A DNA stretch of 32,028 nt, taken from positions 1-32,028 of the forward strand of contig JAADES010000004.1 of the NCBI GenBank assembly GCA_013153315.1, given 5' to 3'. A model generated the notes under the pieces. That model was not told the origin of the DNA. It saw only the letters and a list, made by a program, of their open reading frames with translations, and searched no databases. The stretch is from Aquificota bacterium (lineage in GTDB: Bacteria > Aquificota > Aquificia > Aquificales > QOAS01). How positions within the stretch are numbered: the stretch's first letter is position 1; every line of letters starts with the position of its first letter. Below are positions 30,083 to 32,028 of the stretch, one piece after another. A program made the position numbers and the translations under genes.

Positions 30083-31252
30083 ATGGAAAGGCATATACAA
30101 ACCATAACCATACACGGCGGTAAGGAAGATTTCGAGCCTGTGAAATCTCTACACCCGCCAATATATCAAACCGTTTCTTTTGAACAGAGAGGGCAGTCGG
30201 TAATCACCCACCGAGACACCGAGCTAAAGTATTCCCGCGAGGAAAACCCCACCGTAATGCTGTTGGAGAAAAAGATTGCCCTTTTGGAAGAGGGAGAGGA
30301 CGCCCTATGTTTTGCCAGCGGTATGTCGGCTATATCGGCTGTTTTTATAAATTTCCTCAACAAGGGAGATAAAATTCTCGTTCCCTACGAAAGTTATGGA
30401 ACTACGCAGAAACTCATTAAAAGGTTATCGGAAAAATTCGGAATAGAACCTATTTTTGTTTTCCCCGATACGGAGGAAATCCTAAAAAGGTTGGATAAAG
30501 ATATAAAACTCCTCTTTTTGGAAACTATTACCAATCCCACTTTAAAGGTTTTTGATATTCCCCGCATAGCGGAGGCGGCAAAAGAAACGGGAACTATATT
30601 CGTGGTTGACAATACCTTCGCCACACCTGTGCTTTATAAACCTCTAAAAGACGGTGCAAATGTGGTTGTTCACAGTTTAACCAAATATATGGTGGGCCAC
30701 GCCGATGCCGTAGGGGGGGCTGTGGTCGCCGACCTCGAAACCACCAAAGAGCTCTGGGATTGGAGAAACAATCTTGGCGGAATATTGGCACCCTTCGAAG
30801 CCTTCCTAATAGACCGAGGATTAAAAACTTTGGAACTCCGCATGAGGAGACACTGCGAAAATGCCCTTAAGGTGGCAAGGTTTTTAAAAAACCACCCTAA
30901 GGTGGAAGAAGTTTTATATCCCTCCCTACCCGAAAGCCCCTATCACGACCTTGCAAGGAAGCTATTTAAAGATTACTGTGCAGGTGGAGTTCTTTCCTTC
31001 AAAATAAAAGGAACCCGCGAAAATGTTATTAAGTTTTTACAAAACCTCAAAATGGTATTTACTTCTCCCTCCTTCGGAGCACCCGAAACCATAGCTAGCT
31101 ACCCCGTTATGAGTGCGGCAAAACAAATTCCGCCCGAAATAAGGGAAAAGATAGGAATAACCGAAAACCTAATAAGGTTGGCCGTAGGTTTGGAAAACGC
31201 CGAAGATATAATCGCCGACCTAGAGCAGGCTTTAGATAAAGCTTTTAAATAA
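30083..31252 (+). CDS. Cystathionine gamma-synthase/lyase family PLP enzyme (trans-sulfuration)
   Basis: TITIHGGKEDF, PPIYQTVSF, YSREENPTVMLLEKKIALLEEGEDALCFASGMSAIS, VVDNTFATPVLYKPLKDGANVVVHSLTKYMVGHADAVGG, FGAPETIASYP; AGGAGG upstream. Confidence 0.93.
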   Translation: MERHIQTITIHGGKEDFEPVKSLHPPIYQTVSFEQRGQSVITHRDTELKYSREENPTVMLLEKKIALLEEGEDALCFASGMSAISAVFINFLNKGDKILVPYESYGTTQKLIKRLSEKFGIEPIFVFPDTEEILKRLDKDIKLLFLETITNPTLKVFDIPRIAEAAKETGTIFVVDNTFATPVLYKPLKDGANVVVHSLTKYMVGHADAVGGAVVADLETTKELWDWRNNLGGILAPFEAFLIDRGLKTLELRMRRHCENALKVARFLKNHPKVEEVLYPSLPESPYHDLARKLFKDYCAGGVLSFKIKGTRENVIKFLQNLKMVFTSPSFGAPETIASYPVMSAAKQIPPEIREKIGITENLIRLAVGLENAEDIIADLEQALDKAFK

Positions 31253-31608
31253 TGTATCCCTACGAAAAATATGTCAATTTAATCCTTTTCTTGGTTTTCT
31301 TGGTATCCCTCCTTTATTTGCTCTACAACCTAACCTTTTCCGAAGGAAGTTATAAAAAATTGGTGGCTATCTCCGAGAGTGTTAAACATCTGGATTATTT
31401 CTTATCCATAGAGAAGGCAAAAAATCAAAAACTTAAACAAATTTGGGAAAAGATTCGAAGCAACCAAAACCAAACTTTGGAGGTTTGGACTAAGGATTTC
31501 CTATTTATGGTGGGCAAAGATGAAGTTATCTATCTACCGCAAAAGGATACCGAAAATAGCACAAACTTTGAGAGGGATTATTTAGAACACCTTATTAAGG
31601 AAAAATAA
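31252..31608 (+). CDS. Small single-pass membrane protein, FtsB/DivIC (septum formation initiator)-like
   Basis: One TM (LILFLVFLVSLLYLLYNLTF), putative coiled coil, then WTKDFLFMVGKDEVIYLPQK resembling the (A)RE.LGMV..GE.VY.LP motif. TAATG overlap with the upstream gene. Confidence 0.55.
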   Translation: MYPYEKYVNLILFLVFLVSLLYLLYNLTFSEGSYKKLVAISESVKHLDYFLSIEKAKNQKLKQIWEKIRSNQNQTLEVWTKDFLFMVGKDEVIYLPQKDTENSTNFERDYLEHLIKEK

Positions 31609-31628
31609 AAAAGAACTTCGGAGGGAAT

Positions 31629-31970
<342 letters not shown>

Positions 31971-32028
31971 CTATCCCCCTGCAGTTTTCATTAGCAAATT
32001 TTAAAGGAAAAAGGAATTAGAAAACAAA

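Overview
The window is a chromosomal segment that looks like a hyperthermophilic bacterium of the Aquificota. That assignment is inferred from a reverse gyrase and from a transporter I recognise as a close homologue of Aquifex aeolicus LeuT; I ran no search. About 23 mostly housekeeping genes are tightly packed and often alternate strand. In order they are: sbcC (3' end), uppS, reverse gyrase, an EAL/degenerate-GGDEF protein, a TolC-like protein, birA, a secreted YfdX-like protein, a YbhN-like membrane protein, fliF, mtnP, a LeuT-type transporter, an orphan protein, a NurA-like protein, an RlmI-like methyltransferase, a UvrD/PcrA helicase, an L7Ae/YlxQ-like protein, infB, a LolA-like protein, thiC, tsaE, hisZ, hfq, an ADP-ribosylglycohydrolase, a cystathionine gamma-synthase family enzyme, an FtsB-like protein and glnB/PII. 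I saw no tRNA, rRNA, CRISPR array, IS element or phage module. The most notable observations are: (1) a 448-aa LAGLIDADG intein inside reverse gyrase, splitting the TOPRIM DxDxE motif (DPD|TEGE); (2) a ~109-aa beta-rich-looking domain inserted in extracellular loop 3 of a LeuT orthologue; (3) an 89-nt out-of-frame overlap giving the L7Ae-like protein a very basic tail encoded inside infB; (4) an ADP-ribosylglycohydrolase whose first metal-binding motif is altered; and (5) some inverted repeats in divergent intergenic regions.
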